Positions 36,516 to 48,412 of a DNA stretch of 64,000 bases are shown one piece after another. Source of the DNA: Rhexocercosporidium sp. MPI-PUGE-AT-0058 (lineage: Eukaryota > Ascomycota > Leotiomycetes > Helotiales). The notes beneath the pieces are model-generated. The model saw only the letters and a program-made list of their open reading frames with translations, had not been told where the DNA came from and did not search any database. The translations under genes were made by a program, and so were the position numbers. The DNA lies in NCBI GenBank assembly GCA_020746875.1, contig JAGTJL010000017.1:930001-994000 (forward strand). The letters are read 5' to 3'. Each line of letters opens with the position of its first letter. Position 1 is the stretch's first letter.

Positions 36516-38496
36516 ATGATTACTACACCCATGCCAAATGGTACTTCCTTTGATTTGCGTAGAGACCCGTCGTTCTATCACCTTTACTGACTAGCTTCTC
36601 CAGTGACGAGCCGCACTCCCTCCTTAGTAAGTGGACACGAGAGCGTTCCGAAAGAAGCAGTGAAAAGATCTCGTAAAAGCGGCCCGAAGTCTAGAAATGC
36701 TTGTATCGTGTGCAAGTGAGTCCCCACACATCCAGACCAAGACGTCGATGGACCAGGTGCTCGGAAACATTCTAACAACCCGCACCCCAAGAATCCGACA
36801 CGTCAAATGCGACGAAACAAAACCATTCTGCACAAGATGCACATCTACTGGCCGTAAATGCGATGGCTACGCACCCTCTAAAACAGCGAAATCGGAATTC
36901 TGGAAGCGTGATTTGATACATGTCCTGCCTCGACAGCCTGAGCGGCACAGAGACTTGGCTGCTCCCGTTCCACATAACCCCTTCGTTGACCTCCAAGGAA
37001 GCTACAATGAGCGGAGGAGCTTCCATTATTTCCGGGCGAGGAACATGGCCGAGTCCCCTGGGAATTTCGAGCCGTATTTCTGGGAGAGGATCGTTCTGCA
37101 GCTTAGCCATAAGTACCCGCCCGTGAAGCAATCTCTGCTCGCCCTGAGCGCTATCTATGAGGAGCATGAGCGGAATTCAGGCAAAGTCGAGTCTAGTATT
37201 GCTCGGTATAGTGCCGTGGCGTTACAACAATACAGCAAAGCTGTCAGGGAATTGTAGGTTTTATGAAAGTTCGCAGTGCCAGGTTTTCGCTTGACCTAGA
37301 GTCGTTTACAGGAGCGCATTGGCTTATTGAGTTGACTTAGGGCCGCTTATCTGGCTACCGGTGAACAAGATACAACTGTTGCTCTCATTTCATGTCTGAT
37401 ATTTGTGGTCAGTGATGATATTTGTTGTTTCATATTACCCCTCACTCCCCAATATACGAGTACTCGGCGCTGACTACCTTCGATCTAGTGGATCGAATTC
37501 CTACAAGGAGATCTCGAAACTGGAATCCGGCATCTAAAATCCGGCTTGAGGATTATCTCAGGCCAAACGTCGTCCCAGCTGGTGCCTCTCTCCCAAGAAG
37601 TAAAAGATATCAACGCATCCCTCGATCGATCCTTCGCTCGCCTCCAGATACAAGCCGAGATACACGGTGGCTTCCCAGTCGACTTCCCGAAGCTGACCAA
37701 GACGAGCGCAAAGCATTCGGCACCCGTGCCGAGATCCTTCAACAACATATTCGACGCTCGGGAATGGCTGGACAGTGAACTTATCGCGAGCTTCAAATTC
37801 CTGCAACGGCTGCAAACCATGACTGCCGGGGTCGAGGCAGACTTTGTAGCAATTGAAACTACTAGACTACAGCATCTAGAGCGACTGGACGCTTGGTCAG
37901 AAGCCACCAAGAGAATGACCATCGAGTCCGTTCCTCTAGAAGGCCACCTCTACTCCACCGGCGTGCTCTACCTCCAACTGTACTACACAGCCGTCAGCAT
38001 AATATTCAAAACCATTACCAAGACCTCGGAGATGGACTACGACAATTATCTGCCGGACTTCCAGCGCGTTTACAGTATATCGAAAAGTCTCTTCGATAGT
38101 GCCAAGTCTGGTGCACCGATGCTCTCGTTCGATATGTGTATCATCCCACCGCTTTTCTTCCTTGTTCTTAAATGTCGCGACTTGACCCTTCGCCGGAAGG
38201 CAATCGCTTTACTTGAGCTGGCTCCGTATCAGGAGGGCATGTGGGGTAGGGACGGCGTACTGGCTTGGTGCAAGTGGAAGACCGAGGTGGAGGAGAAGGG
38301 CCGTGGCGATGTTCCCGAGTCAGAGCCACTGCCTGAATCAGCGAGACTGTCAAGTCAGAACCTCGATGGTGGGAATAGTGGTACTCTTGGTGATATTGTG
38401 CCAGGATATACTGTTACTTGGAAGACTTCTGTTGAATGGTATTCAAAGGCGGTCTCGCGCATGGCTAGGAACGATCTTATGGATGTGTTTTTCTGA
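36516..38496 (+). CDS. Zn(II)2Cys6 fungal transcription factor
   Basis: Nuclear regulator of 557 residues. Exons: 36516-36540, 36604-36715, 36792-37253, 37341-37407, 37489-38496; all phases agree. The zinc cluster is canonical, with Cys42, Cys45, Cys52, Cys59, Cys62 and Cys69 in C-x2-C-x6-C-x6-C-x2-C-x6-C, and is split by intron 2 after the second Cys. A basic KRSRKSGPKS stretch before it is a likely nuclear signal. The remainder matches the fungal-specific transcription-factor 2-type regulatory region (FERARNMAESPGN-like segment, QSLLALSAIYEEHE, TVALISCLIFVWIEFLQGD). The donor of intron 3 (GTAGGT) was chosen because it restores the frame to AAYLATGEQ. It lies between the esterase and the phosphate transporter; targets are unknown. 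Confidence 0.9.
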
Positions 38497-39641
38497 TTCT
38501 CTTGCTGGAAAAGAATGGATTCAGAGGTGTATAAACGGATTTTTGGATGGGTAAGCTCTTGTTGAAAATGGAGTTCCTCAACGTTATGTCGATGCCGCAG
38601 GTTGGGGCTGTGTGTAACAATCGTGGTACTGGTGTGTTGATCAGCCCAAGACACGATGGCTCGCTCGCCTGGCAAGTAGGTCTCCTAGAAGAAAGCAAGT
38701 TACGTATGCTTTGAGAAGCCATAAAATTTGCAGCACGATGTCAAAAGTGAAAGAGCTTCAAATTTTGAGTGTCGATGTGTCTCCTTGGGTTAGCTTTTTG
38801 TTTCAACAATGATACCGCATATGTGCTGAGAACTGCAAAGAGATGCTCTTCAATATAGATGAAATCAAGCCATGCACGGAAAGTGCGGCAATTAGTACTT
38901 AGCTCTACCACATGAAATATCAAGTCCAAATTTGAACGGAAAGAGAGCTAGGTGCGAACAATCGTACGTAGTCTGAATCATGAAAAGCATCCAAGAACGA
39001 AATTGCAAAATGAACCAATTGCAAATTGGACGCCTTCGCCAAGCAAGAGGCCAAGTCAAAAGTTGTTCCACACATTCCGTTTGCCATTAGACATAGAGTA
39101 CCAAGATGTCAAGCAAGTCTTGTGATCTCTTCGTGAGGCTTTTTTCAACGAGGTCAAGAGCTTGGAAAGAAATTAAGCTCAACCAAGCGATACATAAATA
39201 CATTCATACACAAGTACAAACCTAGCCACAAACGACCCCCACGCAAGCCGTCAGCGGTTTAGCGCTCTCCTCTTCAGATACTAAATCGTCGATTCTTCCT
39301 GCGGCGAATATCGACTTCAAAAGAAATTTCATATCTTCCTCAAAGTCTTGGGACGTGCTCTGGGCTCTGGGTCTGGACCACATTATGCCTCGAACACTGT
39401 CTTTCTATTCGCCAATACATGTCTTCTCCACACAATAATTTGACGATCATGCAATACGGACTAATTATTCGGTCAGAGGTCAATCCTCCCTGTCCCAAGG
39501 CGTTTTTGTATGAAGTGGACGCCCTTTTCCTATCCTGCAATCTTCTGCATGAAGGAGACAAAGAGCGAACGAGCCCGGGGAGGTGGAACACGCAGGGATC
39601 AGCAGCAAGCCCATTTCAGCCCGTCAGCAGTGCGAGTTGCC

Positions 39642-39650
39642 GCACGTGGG
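39642..39650 (+). promoter_or_regulatory. Candidate Pho4/NUC-1-type phosphate box
   Basis: The sequence GCACGTGGG matches the high-affinity site of the bHLH regulator Pho4 of yeast, whose relatives (NUC-1, PalcA/PhoD type) control phosphate genes in filamentous fungi. It lies about 1.3 kb before the start of the Pho84-type transporter. The match is visible; its use is inferred. Confidence 0.4.
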
Positions 39651-39860
39651 GGATCAACTCGCTTGCGACCCCTGTGCTGTGTCCACTTACTTGTCCGCCC
39701 AACATCATCTCAGTGCAAATGCAGCAGACGATGGAACAAAGTGCTTTTTCGAGCATGGCAGACTCGGCATCTTTTGGAAAGCATGTTCTGGCACATGGAT
39801 GCGTGATATCGTGGAGGAGGCGCCTTCCAATTATTAGGTGATGGAATGAAATGGGCCGCA

Positions 39861-39870
39861 GGAAACGTGC
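39861..39870 (-). promoter_or_regulatory. Second, weaker Pho4-type box
   Basis: Read on the minus strand this is GCACGTTTCC, resembling the lower-affinity CACGTT class of Pho4 sites. It is about 210 bases closer to the transporter than the first box. Alone it would be weak evidence. Confidence 0.25.
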
Positions 39871-40971
39871 TAGCCAAGCTTTTCGAGGTGGTACTTCGAA
39901 GTAAACTCTTCAGCGACCTGATGAAGGGGGGCATAGTCTCTTAGCAGAAGCAAATATACCCGGGATGTACAGAACCTATTCTGACAGTACCTAGTCGGAG
40001 AAGAGACAGGACATGGACTAAGTCCCTCGTGTCTGCATTACACAAAACTACAGGTTCGGCCCGGACCCTTGGGTTGTCAACTGCTCGATAGTCGATAGAC
40101 TGACAGACCGACTGTTCCGGAGCAGATGGAGTGATGGCCAGGCTCGCCAAGAAGAAAGAAGAAGCAGAACTAGGGGGAAAGACGGCTTTGGATCAGCCAC
40201 ATCGATACTTTCGACTATGCCTCCGCTCCCCGAGTTTGAAAGTATGCACTGTCCACGCCTCCAGACTTTAACTATCCTCAAAGAACAAAAGCCACTCTAC
40301 TTTTGGAAGGCCCTGTTGGTTTTGCAGCCAGTCAGAAGTGTGGGAACGAGCACCATCACCCTGATATGACCCGACGGACAGGTACACTTCCTGCCCACTT
40401 GCATAGGACATGTGAATCCTGCCCCATTCCGTCCCATTCCATCCCACCAGTGGCCTGACAGGCGCGAATAGTCCGTGATATACAACCTGGGCGCCACCAA
40501 GGGGGGTGTGGAAAGCGGGAAACAAGTGGGGGTCAGTAGGTAGCCCGGTTCAGCTTCTTGGGAATCGATCTTTCTTACTTCAACGTCCGACCTTCCGACC
40601 TGATCGATATCAACGTCAAGTCAGCTCACGACAGTGACAACGAACAGCTTCGACCAACATCTTAGATCTCACCGCCACCAAGGTTAAATACGCCCTCATG
40701 GATGCCTAGACGCTTTGTCCGTGTGCATATGCTGTGTCGCATGCATCTGTCAGCCGTCAGCAAACCTGGTCCTACTTCATCCTCGTGTCAACCTCGTTAG
40801 GACTGATAGCGACAGACTATCTCAGACCGTCGTACCTCACAGACCAACCTACGCTCTTGTATTCTGATACAACTTTCACTTATCTGTCCATCGTGTTGCT
40901 GTTTGCTGGAGAAGTGTTGCGAAGAGTGTAATCGAAGCGGGGTCCTCGTTCGCGAGGCTGCAGCAGCCCAA

Positions 40972-43489
40972 ATGGACTACCTACCTGACCCCGCCATTCC
41001 GCTGAACCTTCCACGGACTATTGGAGGCAATGCTGCCTTTCATAACTTCCACAATGATTATTCTCATGTTCAAGATCCGAATTTGAGACGGCGCTTGGCT
41101 TTGTCAGAAGTAAGTACATACATTTAGGACTAGGTCGGAAAATTTCCTTTGTTTTTTATATGAGCCCGCTCTCTGTCACACAAGCTGACCAGTTTTGAAA
41201 TGTAGATTGATAAAGTTCCTTTCGGTTGGTAAGCATATATTCATGAAAGTGACTGGTTTTGTGGTCATGTCCACAGCCTGCATCTTAGATCTTAGCCCCG
41301 TCAAAACTTCAAATGGACACAAATCTGACCTCGGATCTTCTAGGTATCATGTAAGGGCAGTTACTGTGGCTGGTATCGGTTTCTTTACCGACTCCTACGA
41401 CATCTTTGCAATCAATCTCGTTACCTCTACTCTTGGAATGGTCTTCTGGCAGGGGGCCCCAATTCCCGGGTCAAATTCTGGTGGCAATTATGGGGTGCTA
41501 CCAATGGAGGTCAACACCGCAATCAAAGCGGCAACTTCAGGTGGAGCCGTTATAGGACAATTGGGATTCGGATGGCTTGCTGATGTGGTTGGAAGACGGA
41601 AGATGTATGGAGTGGAGCTGGCTATCATCATCACTGCGACTCTAGCCCAGTCTCTGTCGGCACCAAGTCAAGCAGTGACTATGACAGGACTATTAATCTT
41701 TTGGAGAGTGGTCATGGGCATTGGAATTGGAGGAGATTATCCGCTTTCTGCTGTCATCACATCTGAGTAAGTTTCTAATTTCTCTAGCGGGGAAGGAGTA
41801 AGTCCATGGAAGCGGGGGAGGGGGGTTGATGCGGACTTGCTCTACCAAGCACCACCTGCATTCACTTGACGACAAGCGTGTGGCTTTGGAACTCAGCTGA
41901 CATCGAATAGGTTTGCTCCTACCCGGTGGCGAGGTGCAATGATGGCAGCAGTATTCAGCATGCAAGGTGCCGGACAATTTGCTGCGGCTCTGGTGGCCCT
42001 TGTCACCACAATATGCTTCAAGGGCTCATTCATCAACACGAAAACAGCCTTCTCATCCTGCGATGCAGCATGCCAATTAGCTGGAGATAGATCATGGCGC
42101 ATCATCATAGGATTTGGTGGGCTACCAGCACTATTCGCTCTGTATTATAGGATAACGATTCCCGAAACCCCACGCTACACGTTCGATATCAAGCACGATA
42201 TCGAGAAAGCCCAAGCCGACATCAAAGCCTATGTGAACAACCAGAAAGAAGGAGATGTTGACCCCATATCTCAGGAACAGACGAAGCAGAGAATCGGCCA
42301 TAAGTTGACTGCGCCAAGAGCATCTTGGAGGGATGTGTGGGGTTACTTCTCGCAATGGAAGAATTTCAAAGTCATCTTCGGAACGACCTCTGCATGGTTC
42401 TTCCTAGATCTAGCCTTCTACGGCCTCAGTTTGAATAACAGCATCGTCCTCAATGTCATCGGCTACACGCACGGTAGCACAATCTACCACACTCTCCTCA
42501 ACACCGCCATCGGCAATCTCATCCTCGTCTGTGCGGGCTCACTGCCAGGATACTGGCTATCCGTAATCACCATCGACACTTTAGGCCGGAAAGCAATCCA
42601 AATCATGGGCTTCTTCTTCCTCACTATAATATTCATTGTCATAGGATTCGCTTACGACGCTCTCTCCGAAGGAGGTCTTCTTGCGCTCTACATCCTTGCG
42701 CAACTCTTCTTCAACTTCGGCCCCAACACCACCACTTTCATCATCCCAGGAGAATGCTTCCCAACACGATACCGCTCCACCGGCCACGGCCTTTCAGCTG
42801 CCTGCGGTAAAATCGGCGCTATCATAGCACAAGTGATAGCGCAACCTCTCCTCTCCAAAGGCGCAGCAAAGGACTGCATCGGCAAGGAATGCGCGCCCTG
42901 GCTCAACCACCTCATGCAAATCTTCGCACTCTTCATGTTCTGCGGAACACTTGTGTCCTTCCTAGTCCCTGAGACCAAAGGACGAACATTAGAAGAACTC
43001 GCTGGCGAAGGTGGCATGCCTCTCGATTCCCACAGTGGGAGTCTGACGCATAATAATGGCTTTGCTCGCTGGTGGGCGCGACATAACCCGTTCCGCGGGG
43101 GTAAACCGGCGGGGTTCACGTATATGAAGAGTCCGAATCTGGGACCGAGAAGTCCAGGGATTCTGGGGAAGAGGCAACGAGTGGGTATTATGACGAGTCC
43201 GGAGTTGTTACCAAAGACTATGAAGGTGAAGAGGGGGAAGGGGGAGAAAGAGCATGGGAGGGCGAAGAGTGATACGAGCGGGAGCGCGAATGGGTATAGT
43301 GTTAGTGTGGATAGCTATGGGAGGATGCCCGAGGCGGATGATGGGTCTGGAGGTGGTAGTGGTGGTGGTGGAGCGCCACCCGGATGGGGTGCTGGGTGGG
43401 GTGTACAGAGGGGTCATGGGACGACTGAGAGAACAGATGGGAGGGTTGAAAGTATAATGCTGCATGACGTTGGGAAGTTACTAAAGTGA
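40972..43489 (+). CDS. Pho84-type inorganic phosphate:H+ symporter (MFS)
   Basis: Plasma-membrane high-affinity phosphate transporter of the PHS family. Exons: 40972-41109, 41206-41228, 41344-41766, 41911-43489; phases agree, 720 residues. After a short cytoplasmic N-terminus, FGWYHVRAV leads into helix 1 with GFFTDSYDIF. The family signature GIGIGGDYPLSAVITSE is complete at about residues 178-195. Helices 2 to 12 follow, with a large central loop (about residues 280-330), a LSVITIDTLGRK block and the final VPETKGRTLEEL near residue 547. Exon 2 is only 23 bases. The tail of about 160 residues beyond the last helix, ending in Gly-rich and basic stretches, is much longer than in yeast Pho84. 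Confidence 0.93.
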
Positions 43490-44191
43490 GTGGATAAAAT
43501 AAGAACCCGATATGTATTGTAAGTATCACAGCTAGAACTAGATGGGAATATTTCGATATCATTCACTGTGCGGTTTGGCTGTACTCCAATTTTGTGACAA
43601 GTGTTCATACCATTATTTTATTGAGTCATTGAAAAGAGGTCTACTCTTCGGCTCAAAGTTTATACAGGGATTTTTCACAGACACAGAGACCAAAAATGTT
43701 TCAAAATAAGAGTTGCTTTCGATTTGGAAAGATGTAAGCTATCTAAAGAAGTTTACTCAAGTATCACCTTTTACCCGTCGAAGGTGTATGCCAATGAAAG
43801 AGTTCAGTCCAAAGCCTGCTGGCAGCAAAATTCCCGCCAACTGATCAATGGAAGTCCTCCTTCAAAATACCCGAGACCAATTCATCGCCCAAAAATGTGC
43901 TCCTTTAGTTCACCAAAGGCCAGCAAGTGTCTCAAAGGGGTGGCAAACTGACCTTGCTCCACTCCAAAATGATCTCTGCGAATATTGCTCCCTCACAGAA
44001 CCATGCTCAGTGCCCAAGTTCTTCTCGCAGGTATTGTCAACAACTGAACCGCCTAAGAACTTTTTATCCCGGAAGAGCCGTAAATAATGGTACTCTACTA
44101 CTCCGTTACCTCTCCCCGCCATCTACGGACGTCCCGAATGTATCGCTCTCTCAACCAAGCTCTAGTAGGCTTTGCACACTCAAGTTGCTCC
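43490..44191. other. Intergenic between convergent genes
   Basis: A 0.7-kb region on the 3' side of both neighbours. No recognisable feature beyond small frames. Confidence 0.45.
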
Positions 44192-45834
44192 TTAGAGCAC
44201 TGTTGATCGTCCGGGTTGTGTCTCCTCAAGCACATTCAACTCCTTAAGCCCCCTGATTTGACGAATTTCATTCTCGAGAAGCTGGATGAGAGCCTCGTCG
44301 CGCGACAATGGGTGTCCTGCTGGCAAAACCTGCGGATTACTGACAAACTCTGTGTCTTCGAAGGCGTAAAGAGTCAATGTCCCGATACTCGGACATAGCT
44401 TTAAGATGAAACGTATGTAGATACGGAGACTATCCAGAAGCCCGGTCACTCGGCAGTTTTGGCAGTAGGCCAATTCACATCTGTGGATCTTGACCAGACC
44501 CTGAAACGTCAAGGATTTGAGGAGCGCAGCCTTTTGGGGTCCGATGGTCCATAGGAACCGCAAGAAAGCATCATATGCCACCCAGCCTGGAAGTGGCTTC
44601 AAACCCACCTGGTGTTTGACCTTTCCGATCGCGGAGTTGACCTTGCTTAGCCATGCGCCACCGATCTGCGGTTGATAGGGGCTTGGTCGCCATTGCTCAA
44701 GATCCTTTCGGTGAAGGTAAGATGGTGGACAGCCATTCCAATCAATGCAAGTCATGTTGAAGTGGAATCGATTGAACCCATAGAGCATCTGATTTCCAAA
44801 TTGGTTGAAAACCTTGCATGTTCTCAGGCACGAGGCATCGATGGCAGTTCGGAAAGCATTACGGTACTCAGTGTATGAACCCTCACGATCCCGATGTTTG
44901 ACTGTGATGACCAGATTCACTTCGTCTGGGTCGTAGCGCTTTGTTTGTGGGCGGCCGAACCAGCGGTCCGAAGCTGTGCCATGTACGAGCCGATAGTGAG
45001 GTTGGCTCCAAAGACGTCTCCAGTTACAAGTGACTGTCATTGGGCGTAAAGATACAGGACGCTCGACGTAAACGGCAAATCTTATAATCAGATCCAAAAT
45101 TTCTAGCAACTAGCTGTTAGGAATGCTCCCTTCAAGGCAGCAAAACATAGGACTGCTTACCCTAGGGAAACTTCAAGATGTGTCTATTATTACTCCTAGC
45201 AAGTCTCCATCCCTTCTCGCTACAATGTGCCATTGCGCGTCTGTCCACAACTGGCTTACGTTGGTCGATTTGTTTGAGAGATCGTTTGCGTGGATGAAAG
45301 AAGAAAGTTCGGTTGTCAGCGCCGTCGGGAGAATGAATTTCGAAGTAGTAGCCTTTGTAATCTTTCTTGTGATAGCAATGGCAATCTGCGAGACAAGATG
45401 TTACTGATCAATACAAGAGCAGTGGTAGATAGGCAACACTTACCGGGACCCCACATCTTTCGCTCTCCATCATCGCCTGGGAAGAAGATGCCTTCCTTTT
45501 TATACTCTTGCGCGTAAGTCTCGAGTGCAAAGTCTGCTTCAGGTAAAGATGGATACTCTTTCTTGGCCCGCTGGATAAGACACATAAGGTCTTCCTTGTC
45601 TTTCATCGTCTGCTGGAGTGGGACTCGCGCGGAAGGCGGGTAGAATGGAAGTTCCATTAGAATAGCCATGTTTGCCGTAGCAATTTCGGAAACCACAAGG
45701 TCATTACATTGTGCGACGGCAGCCATTGTATTTTGTCCGTCATAAGTCATGGTGTAGTGCCACTCGATGACGATCCTCTCTGCTAGAAGAGTTCGAAGCT
45801 GGATTGGCAAACCCTTAAGCTCTGAAGACTGCAA
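44192..45834 (-). CDS. Unknown-family protein, three exons, with an in-frame stop at exon 2 end
   Basis: Function not recognised. The reconstructed exons are 45834-45444 (open upstream limit, first ATG nearer 45750), 45385-45161 and 45102-44192, with matching phases. Exon 1 is helical and charged. Exon 2 begins with HCYHKKDYKGYYFEIHSPDG and ends SEKGWRLARSNNRHILKF. Exon 3 carries AIDASCLRTCKVFNQFG, an LPGWVAYDAFLRFLW segment and FILKLCPSIGTLTLYAF. A TAG at 45164-45162 sits in frame just before the exon 2 donor, so either splicing differs from my model or the gene is broken and only the 304-codon exon 3 part is open. Exons 2 and 3 resemble the pseudogene at 46893-47998 on the opposite strand. 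The tone (Cys plus leucine-rich helical end) is that of F-box-like fungal expansions, but I see no F-box. Confidence 0.5.
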
Positions 45835-46892
45835 GCGACATTGTCGCTAGCGCAATCCATAATGACAAATTGAAAGCCTCCCAAGTCCGTGAATCATCCT
45901 TGAATCACCACGGGTGGCGCTAAACTAGTTATGTCCGATACCGAGTCTCGGAAGCTGTGCTGTGAAGTGTTGGTCCCCGAATTCAATTTCTATTTTAGAT
46001 CGAGTCACCCTGCGCTCTCTTATGATTTCAATAACTATATATTCTAGACTGCCAGTATGGATTTGCTGATGTATTGAAGGTTTTTGGCACTTCATGTCTG
46101 GGCAAACGTCGACAAAGCTTTAGGCGAAACGAATGTCAATAAACAAGTGGCAATGCAATATCCAAAGGTAGTATTACTAATACCGCATTACATCTCATCA
46201 TTCCAGCGCCATTTGAATCTAATGCTTCATTTTTACCAGTAGATGATCAATAGTAATTTCTGGGGAAGTATGGAAGTATTCGGGGCCGCCGGCGGCCAAT
46301 CCGATCTTAGTAAGAGTTGCGTTCTGCGTCCACGCCCTGACCCTATCATCTCCAAACTTCAATATGACATCCTACGATTCATGTATGAAAGATGTGATTA
46401 TAATTTGAGACTCCGATTCCAGTGTAAAATCAGCAGCAAACTTGTCTTTGAAGCGGCAGGCACGTCGCTCAAGGAGGCGCTAAGCACTTGTGCAGCGCAC
46501 CTTCCTTTACAAGACGCGACAATTTTTATTTTATGCCTTCCATCTCTAAATTAGCGGAAACACTTTACTCTTAACTTTATAAGGACCACTATGGAAGCAA
46601 AAATTACATTATCAATATCACTCCAGCGGTCGAGTCCTGACTCTCCATCGACTGTGAACAGCGGCGTTTACCGTCTTCGACATGGCAACACCTGGCAGGT
46701 GTGATCCCCATCAAACTTGCCAAATGGAAGTACCTAGCTGCAAAGGAGTTTCCGTATATCGACTCTGTTACCGCAATCGGACTTTTTGCTCGTCGACAAA
46801 ACCCCATTGGATTGTTCTTCATTGAAAACGAGCAGTGCTTTGTCTTCGGCCCCAGTGTGTTCAAGCCTACCGCCAGGAGATCATACTGATTC
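45835..46892. other. Intergenic between the two divergent paralogues
   Basis: Holds possible remains of the 5' part of the second paralogue (46701-46889 is an open frame ending FVFGPSVFKPTARRSY) but the match to exon 1 of the first copy is not convincing. No other feature was seen. Confidence 0.35.
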
Positions 46893-47998
46893 TGGATAAC
46901 CATCAATTTCTCGGATTACTATGATCCAAACTCTGCTGCCAAACCTCGGGGGCCGGGTGGTGCAGAGCAACACTGGCGTCGGATGCAATATGGTAGTGCT
47001 TCCGGAGAGACTAGCCCCACAAAACTGAGTGAGGCAATCATGGCTATATCTCACCCAAGTGAGAGCGGGTGGGCCCTGCCTCGTGGTAATGATAGATACC
47101 TCTTGAAGTTTTGCGGCCACAGTGACATGACAGCTGTTTCGAAGGCAAATCGAGAAAATTTCATATATCTGATACTTCGACATGTCCTCATCGTCCCCGA
47201 TACAACTATCGATCTTTTAGAAGACAATGAACACGAGAACTCTCTCATAGACTACCGAACATATACCCACAGGGCCAACAAGTCTTTGTGCAGATACGTA
47301 CGGTTCCGAAGCATGGTCGATCGTATCGATACTGAAGGACAGTATACGGAGATTCGCGAGATTATCCGCCCAGCCATTGATGCATCGGTGTTGTGGACAT
47401 GTAAAAGATCCACGATTACGGTAACCACATTCTCTATGCATTCCTCACACCTCGATTCAAGATTTGGATGCCCAGCCCACTGTTGAAGCCCAGATGGAGA
47501 TACTTCAAAGGACGACCGTATGGCGGCATACCTTCCACGGACGACGAAGGTGGAATTTCTGCTGCAATAAGCGCGATCGAACAGCGAAAAAGAATCATCC
47601 ATTTGGCCGATTTCGTGTATTGCGACGAGTTCCCGTAATTTATCTATCGGATCGGTCCTACAAATGCAGCACTTCTGAAGTTTCTATCCTTTACAGACGC
47701 CTATCTGACAGATCCCTATCGTTCCCAAGGCGAGGATCCGTCGGATATAAACGACCACATCGCGGAGAAGCTCTATCTTTATGTGCCTTTCATTCTCAAG
47801 TTATGCCCTTCGGTCGAGACGTTGAGAATCCACATTGCTCGGGAGATGACGGGCACCAGGAAATCAGAGATAAAAGCTGTCATCGACGAAGAGATTGTGA
47901 AGATGAAAAAGCTGAAAAAGTTTGTGGTTCTTGAGGGAAGGCAATGTAAGAAACAAAATGGGCTGAGCTTACTACCAGATTGCTTGATCAAAGCATAG
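46893..47998 (+). pseudogene. Broken paralogue of the 44192-45834 gene
   Basis: The same family order as the neighbouring gene is readable: SESGWALPRGNDRYLLKF, then AIDASVLWTCK, then DYGNHILYAFLTPRF, then RIGPTNAALLKFLSF and FILKLCPSVETLRIHI, ending at a stop at 47996-47998. The frame shifts at about 47404, between the TCK and DYGNHILY motifs, with no credible intron there. A TAA at 47636-47638 then interrupts the second frame. The copies are clearly diverged, so the duplication is not recent. No function can be assigned. Confidence 0.75.
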
Positions 47999-48412
47999 AG
48001 GCTGCCGATAAGACTGAAGGCCAAAAAGATGGAGCTCTCACGAGGACATCATCTAGCAGCACGCACGACAATTGAGACGTCTGGGAACATAAATTCTCAG
48101 CGACTTGCTGCATAATACATTCAACAAAGGCGAAAATGGGTCATTGTCCAGAGTTTATATATTAGAGGTCAAACACGTCACCTTAGCCGTTGTTTAGCTG
48201 TAGCCTAGTTGTGGTTCACGTGAGAGCGTATTCAACACTTTAATCGATCATGTGAGGCAGAGCAAAGCTGATTAGAATTTCCCGAAGTTTGCACAAACCT
48301 GTTGTTCTTTGATAAGAATCACGTTTCTGCGAAGCCACACGCTGTGGTATCCTCCAACTTAAGTCCTTCCTCCTAACCCCAACACTTCCAATCCTTCCCA
48401 AGAATCCTCCCC
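47999..48412. other. Intergenic between convergent units
   Basis: Short gap on the 3' side of both the pseudogene and the monooxygenase. It contains a palindromic TCACGTGA at 48216-48223, whose position at gene ends argues against promoter use. Confidence 0.4.

Larger units (their letters stand above)
38497..40971. other. Intergenic upstream of the phosphate transporter
   Basis: A 2.5-kb gap, long for this window. Open frames up to 140 codons (39419-39841) overlap in several frames and show no domain. It contains two Pho4-type boxes listed separately. Confidence 0.45.

Noticed and set aside
48216..48223. Palindromic TCACGTGA, the Cbf1/Met4-type sulfur box, near a sulfonate monooxygenase
   Set aside because: It lies beyond the 3' end of that gene and of the pseudogene, not in a promoter; a chance hit is likely.
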